Part shown: positions 49,269-61,400 of the stretch, one piece after another
Layout: the number at the start of each line of letters is the position of its first letter
How positions within the stretch are numbered: the stretch's first letter is position 1
NCBI GenBank assembly: GCA_030704615.1
Contig: CM060732.1
Span: 20,152,001 to 20,216,000, forward strand
Source: Takakia lepidozioides
Taxonomy: Eukaryota > Streptophyta > Takakiopsida > Takakiales > Takakiaceae
Length of the DNA stretch: 64,000 nt
Direction of reading: 5' to 3'
The notes under the pieces: generated by a model
The model's input: the letters and a program-made list of their open reading frames with translations, nothing else
Database searches by the model: none
Told to the model about the DNA's origin: nothing
Position numbers and translations under genes: made by a program

Positions 49269-49321
49269 GCTCATGAGCTCATAGGCTCATAGGCTCATGG
49301 GCTCATGCGCTCATGAAATAG
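49269..49321 (+). repeat. (GCTCATG)n-AAATAG terminal signature
   Basis: Imperfect GCTCAT(A/G)G copies end in GAAATAG, then TAAACCTCCCC. It lies 0.63 kb after the 3' end of copy 2 and is read as the outer end on the methyltransferase side of element 3. Confidence 0.6.
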
Positions 49322-49678
49322 TAAACCTCCCCTGGAGGATTGGGTGTTCAACAGACAAAGGTGGAGGCCATTGCACGCATTCCACGCCCCATAGATGTAA
49401 TGTTGCGGCCCTTTGCCTTGAGGGCAGGGGGTCGGGACACATGAGGAGCTGCCCCTGTGGTGGGGGCAGCGGCAGCGATAGGTATGGGGGGGCTGAAGCA
49501 CCCTTGAGTGCCCAAGGCACTCAAAGAGGCGGAGGCGCTCACTAGGTGGAGCCCCGCACACCGGGTTGCGGTGGGGGTGGCTCCACAAGGGGTGGTGGTA
49601 GCTTAGCGGGACTTAGTGGGGTGACTTAGCGAGTAACTATGACTTGAAGGGGAGCTTACCGAAGTGAGGTGCGCGACA
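49322..49678 (+). repeat. Probable 5' LTR (3' part) of gypsy-3
   Basis: The segment ends in GTGCGCGACA two bases before a primer binding site, as LTRs do, and its last 50 bp recur inverted at 39596-39645. The start is not defined; it may be truncated by the element end at 49321. Confidence 0.5.
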
Positions 49679-49680
49679 TT

Positions 49681-49692
49681 TGGTATCAGAGC
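49681..49692 (+). promoter_or_regulatory. Primer binding site (initiator tRNA-Met type)
   Basis: TGGTATCAGAGC is the standard plant LTR-retrotransposon PBS complementary to the 3' end of initiator tRNA-Met. It is 2 bp after the LTR end and 42 bp before the gag start. Confidence 0.9.
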
Positions 49693-49733
49693 TTAGAGTC
49701 TAGTACGCGATCGTCCTTGGGATTGGCCTCATC

Positions 49734-52700
49734 ATGGGGTCGGGCAAGCCGAAGCGAAAGCGGAACGGCCCAAAAGATGATGATCCCGGTGAGCCCGATG
49801 GGGGCGGCGTGTCACCGAGGCGGCCGTTTGAGGAAGCGATGAATGTTTCCGAAAACGAGGCCGCCCAAGAGCGAGAGGAATCCGAGGAATCGGAGCCCAA
49901 GGAATCCTTGAGAGCTCCGACAAACCAAGAGATGCCTCCCATGCTGGCAGCCTTTTGGGAAGGGTTGTTGGCGCAGTTTGGCGGGACGTTGAAAGACATG
50001 TTGAAGGCGGCTAATGCCACTTCCGCTAAGGCAAAGTTTAAGGTGAAGCCTAAGGAACCCGGCACCTTCGAGGGCGTCCAAAATCGGAAGGCACTCAACA
50101 CCAGGCTCTTGGAGCTAGAGCAGTACTTCCGGGCGGCCAAGTTGAGTGACGAGGATCGGGTGGAAGTGGCTCCCACCTATTTGAGGGGCTATGCTCAACA
50201 ATGGTGGCAGAAACGCCTTCACAACCGAGGTCCAAGCCCGGAAACCTTGAACTGGAGTGGGTTCAAGGAATTGATGAAGAGACAGTTTGTGCCCCTCAAC
50301 GCGTCCTGGCTTGCCCGGGACAAGATGAGGAATTTGAAGCAAACAGATGACATTCGGGGGTATGTCCAGGCTTTCAATGTGCTGTTGCTCGAAGTCGCGG
50401 ACATGGCAGAACCAGAAATGGTCTTCAACTTTGTGGTGGGACTGGCCCCATGGGCCAGGCGGAAGTTGGAGGAGAAGCCACCCAAGACTTTGAACGAGGC
50501 TATTGAGAGGGCTGAATGTTTCTCAGATGTCCCTAGGGGTGAAAGACAAGGTCGTACGGAGCTGAACCACAAGAAGATTTGGCGGGAAGGTGACTCCTTC
50601 CGACCGGAAAAGAAGTGGGATAGGCCACGCGGCGAAAATGGCACGTGGAAATCGAAGGGAGGGCCTTCACACGTCAAGGCGGCACCCGGAGCTTCGAAAG
50701 GAAAAGCGGGTGGAGCGGCTTAGGGCGGACAGAAGGCGACCTTTGATGGAGTGTGTTTCAATTGCGGGGAGCCCGGGCACATGGCCAAGAAGTGCACGAA
50801 GCCCCGGCAATTGAACATGACTCGGGCGACCACGGAGCTGTCGGAAGATACCATCAGTCGCTTGGTGGAAGCGGTGGTCGCCAGGACTTGCAAGGTAGGA
50901 AAATTTTCTTGTGAGTTGTATCAGGAAACTGGCGCCTTACGAAAAGGGAGTCAGTTATTATTCGTGGATGGGATAATATCCGGAACTAATGTGTCGTTGT
51001 TGGTGGACACAGGAGCGTCGCACTCCTTCATGACACCGGCAACGGCACAAAAGCTGGGACTCCCGACAAGTGACGTGGGGGCCTCTATTGAGGTGCGTTC
51101 TGCCAAAGGAGAACCATAGTTGGCGACAAGGTTGGCGATTGATGTTCCTCTTCAACTGGGGAGTTGGGAGGGACGTGAGAACTTCACCATTTGCGAGATC
51201 GATGGAGTGGATCTCATTTTGGGGATGACCTTTTTGAGCAAATCCGGAGCGGTCATAGATGGCCGCAAGAGAGTAGTCACGCTGCCATGTGGGAATGGTG
51301 GCGAGGTTTTACGAGTGTTTGAAATGCCCAAATCCGTGGGAGGGCGAATAAACCTTCTGTCAGCAAAGAAATGGGTCGTGGAGGAGGCACACGAGCCCCA
51401 GTTTTTGCTTTATATTAGAGAAGTGAAATGAGAAGGCGATGGGGAGCCGAGCCCAGATTGGATCAAGGGGATTTTGGAGAAATACCAGGATGTGATGCCG
51501 GAGGATTTACCAAGCGGCTTGCCACCGCGAAGAGGAGTTGACCACAAGATTGAGGTGATACCGGGATCGGAACCGCCTGCCAAGGCGCCCTACCAGTTGA
51601 GCCACAGAGAGTTGGTCGAGCTGAAGACTCAGCTCAAGGATCTAATGTCAAAGGGGTACATCCGGCCGAGTAAGTCACCTTACGGAGCCCCGGTGCTATT
51701 TGCAAACAAGAAGGATGGGACGCTGCGGATGTGTGTCGATTACAGGGCTCTGAATAAGGTGACTATCAAAAACCGGTACCCTTTGCCAAGGATCGACGAC
51801 CTCTTCGATCGGTTGGCAGGAGCGAAGTATTTCAGCCGGATCGACTTGCGCTCCGGCTATCACCGAATTCGGGTGGCGGAAGGAGATGAGGAGAAGACCG
51901 CGTGCAGGACAAGGTATGGTTCATATGAGTTCTTGGTGATGCCTTTTGGGCTCACCAATGCACCAGCGACATTTAGCACGCTGATGAACAGCCTTTTCCA
52001 GGAGTGGTTGGATGACTTTGTGATCGTGTACATCGACGACATCTTGGTGTACTCGAAAACAAAGGAGGAGCACCTGGAGCACCTCAAAAGGGTGTTCCAA
52101 AAATTGCGGGAAGGGAAGCTGTATGCCAAAGCTTCAAAGTGCGAATTCGGGGTCACAAAAGTGGAGTTCTTGGGGCATGTGATTACACAGGATGGGATCA
52201 AAATGGATGACAGAAAGGTGAGGGCGATCTTGGACTGGGAGCCTCCGACTTCGGTCCCGGGAGTGCGATCCTTCCTAGGACTCGCCTCCTATTACCGGAA
52301 GTATGTGAGAAATTTCGCCAAGATCGCGGGGCCGCTGTCGAACCTTCTGTGTAAATCCAAAGTCTGGGTATGGAACACCTTTTGTGGCCAAGCTTTTGCT
52401 GAATTGAAGTTGCGGATGGCGGAAGCTCCAGTCTTAAAAATCCCGGAGTTCGATCGTCCATTTGAGATTCATACAGATGCGTCGGACTTCGCGATTGGGG
52501 GTGTACTTATGCAAGATGGACGTCCAGTGGCTTACAAAAGTAAGAAACTGAATGAAGTGGAGCGACGGTGGCCGACGCACGAAAAAGAGATGAAGGCGGT
52601 GGTGCATTGCCTTGAGCTTTGGCGCCACTATGTTGGTTCCAACCCAGTGAAGGTGTTCACGGACAATGTCACATTGAAGTATTTTGCCACGCAGCCCAAG

Positions 52701-53537
52701 TTGTCCCCGAAACAACTTAGGTGGCAAGATACTTTGGCGGTGTTCGACGTGGATATCCAGTACAAACCGGGACGGGACAATGTGGTGGCCGATGCTTTAA
52801 GTAGAAAGCAGCAGCTCTTGTTGGTGTACAAGGGCGAGACGGCGCTCCAAAGGAAGATCCGGAAGGCTTGCCGGAAGGATGAGCTGGCAAAGTCCATGAT
52901 GCAGGACTTGAGAATGGGGGTTAAATCGCAGTTCCACTTGCAAAATGGGTTGCTCCGGTATAAGCAAAAGCGTCTCTACGTGCCGAAGGGAGGGATCAGA
53001 GATAGCCTCTTGAGAGAATGCCATGATAGCCCGCTTGCGGGCCACGGCGGAGCCAAGCGCACTGCGGCACTCCTGAAGAAAGAGTATTTCTAGCCCAAAC
53101 TGAGGGAGGAGGCAGAGGAGTATGTCAAGACATACACCACATGCCAACAAAACCGGAGCGAGTACAAAAAGCAAGCGGGGCTATTACAACCCTTGCCGAT
53201 TCCAGAGGGGACTTGGGAAAGCGTCTCGATGGATTTCATGACTGCTATGCCGCTGTCAAAAGGATTCGATGCAATCATGGTGGTGGTGGATAGGTTCAGT
53301 AAAATGGGCCATTTCATCCCCACCAAGGAGACGGCAACGGCGCAGGAGACAGGGCGACTTTACTTCGCCCACGTCTTAAAGCATCATGGAGTCCCGAAGG
53401 ATATTGTCTCGGATCGCGATCCAAAGTTTACGAGTAAATTTTGGAGGACACTTTGGAAGAAGATGGGGACGAGGCTGAAGATGAGCACCGCCTTCCGACC
53501 TACGACGGACGGCCAAACGGAAAGAGTGAATTCCGTA
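49734..53537 (+). pseudogene. gypsy-3 gag-pol polyprotein (one frame, four stops, 3' truncated)
   Basis: A single frame of about 1,267 codons contains gag with a CCHC knuckle (CFNCGEPGHMAKKC, 50754-50795), protease (LLVDTGASHSFM) and reverse transcriptase ([26 protein letters not shown] and [11 protein letters not shown] with YIDD). RNase H ([12 protein letters not shown] and [15 protein letters not shown]) and integrase follow: [10 protein letters not shown], then a CxxC written as TTCQQN with one Cys missing, then VSMDFMTAMP, IVSDRDPKFTSKFW and STAFRPTTDGQTERVN. In-frame stops are TAG 50721, TAG 51117, TGA 51429 and TAG 53091. It is cut at about 53537, where MULE-4 begins in the opposite orientation. 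The family is Ty3/gypsy; the C-terminus that would show a chromodomain is missing. Confidence 0.92.
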
Positions 53538-54601
53538 GGGTCCCCCGAACCAAACACGCGCCGCACTGCATTGAAATTTGCCTGTGCACTATCAGCCATG
53601 AAGCCCGCAAAATTTGTGTTCTGTATTCCATTACGCTGCATGACGGCCAGGAGCGAATTCCACATGAGCATCTGGGATTCAGTGTCCTCCGACTACATAT
53701 CACAAATTACTATTGAGAGCACACGCTGGTACGCTGGATCATACACATGGCACGCCATGGTTGTCCAACCCTCCACCCGTTTGCAGTGATCAAACATCAA
53801 CCAACATTTAGCCAAATCTCCTCCAGGTTGCTTTCGGCGGACAATGCTCACACCACTGCCTTCGCCCACTGTGGACATCTTGAACAAATACACCTTGGAC
53901 GAGCCCTGGCCAGGGAAGATACTGTTTTGAATGAATTCATAACGACTTCTCCGTTTGAGGTCCATAATGTTGTCCATGAATCCAGCAGTGCCTGTGCCGA
54001 CTCTGAGTGCATTCACCTGGTTGCGAATATTGGGAGAGCTCAACACGGAGAAATGGTCCATCACTGCATCAAGCGAATCTGCATCCAGCATTGGTTGTGT
54101 CGAATCCCCTTCACCCAGTATGTGTTTTTCCAGGAAAGCCTTGCTAGCTGCAAGCGCTATAGCAGAAGGTGTTGCACAAGGGGCATTGTGGAACTCCCGC
54201 TTCAGCAGATTTCAAGCGATGTCCATGCTATCCCTGCAACTTCCTTTGGACACAGGATGCTCGTGTGCACCCATATGAATGCAGGCACGAGTCATTGTCT
54301 TGCATCGGTGTGCCACCTGGTACATACGAGCGTGGCACACAGAAACACAGGACGGGGAAAGTTTACAGAACCTGCACTCAAAAGTATTGGTCTTGGGAGG
54401 GGCAAGTCCTGGGGTGAAAGGATTCAGGGGCACACCTTCCCACTCATTTTCGTTTGGTTGAGCGCTGTTTCTCATCCGAGGGCAAGAAATATTCAGGCAC
54501 TTGCAATGCCCAACGCAAACCGACCTTCGAAATTTCAATCCAATGTCGTTGTGGATGTTCGACGTTTTTGTCCTGCACCAAGGGTGTCCGTCATGTGACA
54601 T
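53538..54601 (-). pseudogene. MULE-4: truncated MULE transposase
   Basis: On the minus strand, from 54601, MSHDGHPWCRTKTSNI and a zinc-binding region ending in CIHMGAHEHPVSKG match MULE-1. Further parts are MDHFSVLSSPNIRNQVNALR, IFPGQGSSKVYLFKMSTVGE, MFDHCKRVEGWTT and GFMADSAQANFNAVRRVFG. It stops at FGSGDP, where gypsy-3 sequence takes over at 53537. The SWIM half is lost. Frame changes occur near 54212 and 53690. The region 54602-54760 keeps a weakly open upstream frame. It is head-to-head with methyltransferase copy 3. Confidence 0.85.
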
Positions 54602-55475
54602 GTTTTCCTACGCTGACCGAAAGTTGCGATTCACAACGGAATCCCCGAACTGATAGCCCGTAATTCTCGAAAGGGGATCCACCACAAACAAATTGAGGTC
54701 AACAAGGGTAGCACTAACCCAAAGGCTGCGGGCGATGCATCAAAAGGATGTAGGAATGACATGCACTGAACTTCGCAGACAACCACGCTAAGAGACACCA
54801 ACCAGAAAAATTGTTTTCAAAGACAAGAAGCCAGAAGAAGCCGTGTTGTTTTTGGATGAAAAACAAACCCTGAACATGACATGAAACCATCCATTATGGA
54901 AAGACGGCAACAACCCTGGAGAGCAGTAAACAGGAAGACCCCGAATGTAACGAGGTTGTGCTGTGCCAGAAGAGCACAGCACAAACACTGACACTCCAAG
55001 AGTCACCTCGCACGGATGTGTGCAACACAAGATCATTTCCGACACAACCCTTTATACCAAATGACCCCATGGCGACGATGACGGCAAAATGCAAACCACA
55101 GGGTAGGCAGTACAACACACGTGGATGCATATGTGAAGCATAACATTTATGGCGAATCTGCAAGAACTGCTCGAAATTGAACTAGCATTAGATTTCTACG
55201 GCACTTCCGAATTTGAAAGAATGCAAGAAGGCCGCCATGTATTGGCAGGCGGCGAAGTACATCTGACATATATCACAAGTACATGCAATGGATGTACATA
55301 TTTTCTAGCACTTTATTTCTTGGATAATACAAAGACGCCGAAATGGATGAATTCCGTTCGCACACAATAACAACACCCGCATCCAAATACGGTTGACAAT
55401 GTCCAATTTTGATTTTGGTTACATGCCATAGCAACCCTTGTTGCAAACGTCAAACTGGAGAGCTCTAGAGGCATC
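54602..55475. promoter_or_regulatory. Divergent intergenic region of element 4
   Basis: It separates MULE-4 and copy 3. A first transposase segment like that at 7352 is not recognisable. A short plus-strand frame at 55149-55370 has no known family. No palindromes of the intron type are seen. Confidence 0.35.
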
Positions 55476-58400
55476 GTGGGGAGCCCTTGTTTCCAGCGGA
55501 GGAGGAAGAGAAGGAAGTCATTATACTTCACGAGCTCTAGAAACAGGAATAGAGCCAGATATAGAATGAGGATGGAAAGAGTGGACGAAGAGGAAAAGGC
55601 GGAAGAAGAGGGCAAAGAGGAAAGTATGGTGATGGAAGAGCAGAAATCCGGAGAAGAACAGCAGCCTGCCATAGTTCCAAGAACAGGTGAGGAGGACACT
55701 GCATCCGAGGGAGAGACAGACGCCAAAGATGATGTTGATGCTGGCCTCACAAAGAACCTCATAGTGGAAGAGAGGATGGGGGAGATGCTCCAGAACATGC
55801 GATGCGTGGAGAGCAGTCCGAAGCGCAAAGGGTCCCCGACGATTGGGGAGTCTTCTGGAGCAGCCAAAAAAAAGGTACAATCTTTGAAACCCACCTTTGT
55901 GCTTCATTGCTGATGTGAACCCCAATTGAGATTGTATTTCAATATGAACATAGTCTACACACGGCATCTCTGCCAGGTTGCATCAACCGCGAACAAGAAG
56001 CTCAAACAGTGTGCGTTGACGCACACTGTTTGAGCCTTCCATTTTGCTTGCTTGTTGATGTGCGAAATGGCCAAATTGGGGAACTAGGGCAGGTTCAATC
56101 CACCACGAATTGGAAGCTCAAACAGTGTGCGTTGACGCACACTGTTTGAGCCCCCCATTTTACTTGGTTGTTGGTGTGCAAAACGGCCAGATAGGGCCAC
56201 TATGCCCGGTTCAATCCTCCACTATTTGGAAGCTCAAACAGTGTGCGTTGACGCACACTGTTTGAGCCCCCCTTATCATTGTTCTTCTCACAAAAAAATT
56301 ACCCAGCCAGGGTATCTCTTTGAGGTTCAATCATCAATTTCCTGGTAGCTCTAGCAGTGTGCGTCAACGCACACTGTTTGAGCTCACCTTGTCATTGTTT
56401 TTTTCGTTTCAAAATCGGCCACACAGCGCGTGTCTCTGAGGATCAATGAACACTTACCCGGTAGCTCAAACTGTGTGCGTTGGCGCACACGGTTTGAGCC
56501 CACCTTCTCATTGATTTTTCATCTGAAAAACGGCCACAAACGGCATGTATTTGAGGATCAATCATCACTTACTTGGCAGCTCAAACAGTGTGCGTCAACG
56601 CACACTGTTTGAGCTCACCTTGTCATTGCCTTTGTCATCTGAAAATCGGCCACATAGGGTATGTATTTGAGGATCAATCATCACTTACCTGGCAGCTCAA
56701 ACAGTGTGCGTTGGCGCACACTGTTTGAGCCCACCTTCTCATTGTTTTTTTCATATGGAAATCAGCCACAAAGGGCATGTATTTGATGATCAATGAACAC
56801 TTGCCTAGCAGCTCAAACAGTGTGCGTCAACGCGCACTGTTTGAGCCCACCTTGTCACTGTTTTTTTCCTGTGAAATTCGGCAATACAGGGCATGTCTGT
56901 GAGGATCAATGAACTCAAACAGTGTGCGTGTCAACGCACACTGTTTGAGCTCACCTTGTCATTGCCTTTGTCATCTGAAATCGGCCACATAGGGCATGTA
57001 TTTGAGGATCAATCATCACTTACCTGGCAGCTCAAATAGTGTGCGTCAACGCACACTATTTGAGCTCACATTCTCATTATTTTGTCATCTGAAAAAAGGC
57101 CACAAAGGGCATGTATTTGAGGATCAATCATCACTTACCTGGCAGCTCAAACAGTGTGCATCAACGCACACTGTTTGAGCTCACCTTGTCATTGCCTTTC
57201 TCATCTGAAAATCAGCCACATAGGGTATGTATTTGAGGATCAACCATCACTTACCTGGCAGCTCAAACAGTGTGTGTCAACGCACACTGTTTGAGCTCAC
57301 CTTTTCTTTGTTTTTTTCATCTGAAAATCGGCCACTAAGGGCATGTCTTTGAGGTTCAATGAACACTTACCTGGCATGTCTTTGAGGTTCAATGAACACT
57401 TACTTGGCAGCTCAAACAGTGTGCGTCAACGCACACTGTTTGAGCCCACCTTGTCATTGTTTTTTTCTTGTGAAATTCGGCATTATGGGGCATGTCTTTG
57501 AGGTTCAATGCACACTTACCAGGCAGCTCAAACAGTGTGCGTCAGCGCACACTGTTTGAGCCCACCTTGTCATTGTTTTTTTCATTTGAATAGGGCCAAA
57601 TATCATGTTCAAAACACTTGAATTTGGAAGCTGAAACATTGTGCGGCAACGCACGGTGTTTTCGGCCCCCACAATGCTTGTTTTCTGGTGAGAAATTTGG
57701 CCACACAGGGCCTGTATGCCATGCTCAAACACCATCATTTCATGCCTCTCTCTTATATCAATTTGAATGAACAACCCTGCAGGAGAAGATGCAAAGTGTG
57801 GCGGAGGAGATCCCTTCGGGACAGGGGAAGGAGATCATTGTTGATGTTGACAATGAGTTCTATGAAAGCAAAGCCGTTGAGATGTTGGGGGGTCAGAAGG
57901 TAAACTCTCAGCTTGTGGTGCAAAGTATGCTTTCCCCGGGTGGGAGGTTGAAGATTCCCCTGTGTAGGTTGGTTTCCATGCCCGTCATTCGTCCACCCCT
58001 CATCAAGGACATTCTCAAGCTGGAGGCCGAGTTTGTTCATGGGTATTTGGATGGATCCGCCGTCTTTTACGTTTCTACAAAGGATTCCAGAGGCAATGAG
58101 CTCCTTGTGGATGAGTCAATCGTGGACTCCTGGGATCCCATTTGGAGACAGGTGAATGAATCCTTCGAACTTCTTCTCTCCAGGAAACCTTCCACCCGGG
58201 CATTCTCAGGGAAGATGTTTCACGTTTGGGATGGCAACCACTGGTTGCTTGCATGGATGGCTGTCATTGGGAGGCTTCACTCACAGAAGGAAGAGTGGCA
58301 TTACTCTGTTCGATCGATGGTGCTGGATTGTGACGGGAACATGATGGGTCTTCTGACGGCAATGAATGATGTGAACAGGTTGGTTTCTCATTCTACATGT

Positions 58401-61400
58401 TCCACTTGTGGTTCCGTGGTTCTTTGATTCAAGTCCTTGAATTTCATTCTGACTTTCAGATATCATTCTGCAGAGGGACGGAGACATCGCATGTCAAAAC
58501 GAGTCTGGTTCACACACTGTATTGGATACAAAGGATCGGACAGATGCCCTTGACCAACTTCAAGACCATCCTTTCAGCAGAGACGTACAAGAAGTGCGAA
58601 AGCTCCAAGACATCGGAAACGTGGTACTCGTTGACCCGTGAGGCTTTCATGGAGTACATGTACACGGTGAGATACATCTTCCTTCATCTGGCCTTCCCAT
58701 ATTCCTGCTTCCACATGTTTGTTTCTGTTTGTTTCCCTTGACCTTGGTTGATGCAACTCTCGTGCATTCCCTTGCAGCAAGACATTGCAGATGCAGGGGA
58801 GCGTGGCAAACTGGAATACTACAGCTGAACCCCTGAGGAGAGAAGGACAGCAAAGGGGGTTGAGAGTCACATCCGGAAAGAGATGACCGCTACAAGAATG
58901 ACTGTAATGAGTGCTTTTGTGAAGCAGTTGAGAATTGCCGACCCATCATTCGGATCGCAGTTTCTCCTGGAGATAAAAAACCATTATAACAAGCCAGGCA
59001 AGCCAGAGATGGCCCAGGAGAAGTTGCACAGGTTGTCTACCGCCGTTGTGTCTTCAGAACAGAAGGTGAAGTGGCTACAGATATGGAACTCCGATCCCAC
59101 AGTTAGGGATACCCACATGTTCCCCAGGCCGGAGAAAGAGAAGAAGACCCAGCGTGTCATTCCTGTCAGTGACAATGTGCTGGACACATGGCTTCACAAG
59201 GCCACTTACTGGAGCCAGGTGTGATGTCCTTTCCTGTGTCACTTTCTTTTCTCTTTTCCTGTCCTTCTCTTTCCATTGCCTCTTACATTCGCTGTGATTG
59301 TTTTTGGGTTCATTCTTGCATTTGAATTGTTTTGCAGTTGGAAGAAAGGGCCCGGTCGGTTCTGCATACTCAGCTGGCTGACTATGGCATCACTATGACA
59401 ACACCGAAGGTCTCCTTTGAAGCATACATGAGGAAATGGAGAGCCACAGTGTGGCACTCTTGTTTCTTTAAAGAGTTCAGCAAGGAGGAACAAATGACCT
59501 TGACCAGCAAGAAAAAGGAGAGGAAGCCTGGAAACGATGCCTTTACAAGTGCACACCCTTGGCCGTTCAGGCTACTTAGTGTGCTCTGGTTGCAATGTAC
59601 TGTGCCGCATACTGTTTAAGGGGGTCTTCCTGGTGTGATGGAAAAGCTGAGAGACAATAATTGCATTGCATAATGAGGCTGTCTCTGTTCGTGCAGGTAC
59701 ATAAAGTTTGTTCTCATGGAAGAGATTGCTTAGACAAACATCCAGATTTCGTGGACCTTTGGCTTGTCCCTGCTGGCAACCAGACCATGTTTACTACTGG
59801 GATCTTGCATGACTGGGGCCCAGACCATCTTTCTTCTTGTGGTTGGTATTTGGATTGCCCTCCTTCTGAGACCCCAGCTCCGGAGGTGTCTTTGAGGAGA
59901 GAGAATGAGCGTATTGCAGCCATTGCCGCAGCAGCCGACCTCGACATTCATGAACAAAATTTGAGGACTCTTGCAGAGAAGGAGCCTCTCGCTCAGGATA
60001 CCCCGGGTAGAGGAAGAAAGGCAAAGGGAAAAGATGTTGCTGGTGTTGTGGGGAAAGGAAGGGGTAGAGGGAAGGTGGCACAAGGGCAGGGAAGTGTTGC
60101 AGATATTGGCCCAGTGGTGCATGTCCAGCAGACTCCACCGCATGGTAGGGGATCTGTGAGAAAGAACAAGGGGGTGGTTGATCCCAAGGACCCGTACCAG
60201 GCAGTGGAACATCCCATGAGGGTCATTCGCCCTACCAGGTTGGAGATGGCCAACGTCGGGTTCCTTGCCATGATGGAGTCCAAGAAATCTGATTTCAAGG
60301 GCGAGCCATCACCAGTGTGGGAGAGGATTGTGGAGTTCCTCGGCACGGTGCGTGTTCTCTTTTGCTTCTTCTATACTGTGGGCATGGATCGTTTCAATCC
60401 TCTTGAGTATTCCATTGTAATTTTGTTTGCAGGCTAAAATGACCAAATCCTGGGTGAACGGGAAGGAGAAGCCATATGCAGCCGAACTCATCATCTTGGA
60501 CATCCCTGATGGGTTGGCAGTCCCGGATGTCCCTCCATCGGGTGCTTGTCCGGGTTAGAATGCTTTTGATGAGCGCTACTGGCGGTGGGTTTTCTCCTTT
60601 TGCAATTTTTTCCTGTCCGATGCAGGTTTTTTGGTGCTCATCCAGTCCATCGACGTTCGCTGTCGCTGTGCACTTGCCAGCTATTTGAAAGCCTCCGGCA
60701 GGAGAGTCGTGAAGACATGGAATTGTGTGAACAGCATGTACCTTACGAAGGGGGATCGTCCGGGAGAGATGGTAAATTTGTCTTCTTCTTCATCTTCTTG
60801 GTGGTTCTCGGATGGAGTTGTATAGGTTGTTCGAACTCATATGTAGGGGCCTGATTTTTTAAGCTTCTTAGTTCCTTGTGGATGTCCTGTTCGCAGACTC
60901 GTTTGTTTGAAGCCGTTTGTCTCGTCCGAGTGCATCCACCAACGACTCCGGCCGCATTGCGGAGTTCGCCATCACTCATGGGGCAAGTTCATAGACGACA
61001 GGACAGATCCTCCCACGGATGACATGCACCACAACTACGTCGCTTGCGAAGGGGGAATGGGGTTCCTTGGAGAGGGGCGAGGGAGAGGAGCCCGACTTTC
61101 ATTCAAACGATTGTGGAGTGCTGCACCTACACAGACGCCAGAGTTCTGGATTTGTCAATGGGCATAGGTTCGTCTCTTCAACATTCACATTTCATGAGGT
61201 TTGATTGAGCTTGCACTTTCAGCACTTCCCACCGTTCCAAATGTGTCTTCAATGTCTGCTTCCTTCATTCTATTCAACTGCAGGTGCTTCGTACCACGCT
61301 TGCAAGGCCAGTGCGCGACATCTCTTTGGGATTGAAGGGGATGCTGAGATTTACAAGAACCTCCTGATGGGTTTGGGTGGACACACTTCTCAAGTCCTTC

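Noticed and set aside
56000-57665. CRISPR array (36-bp repeats at regular spacing)
   Set aside because: The repeats are palindromic over their whole length, the spacers resemble each other, the locus is a spliced plant gene intron and no cas gene is present.
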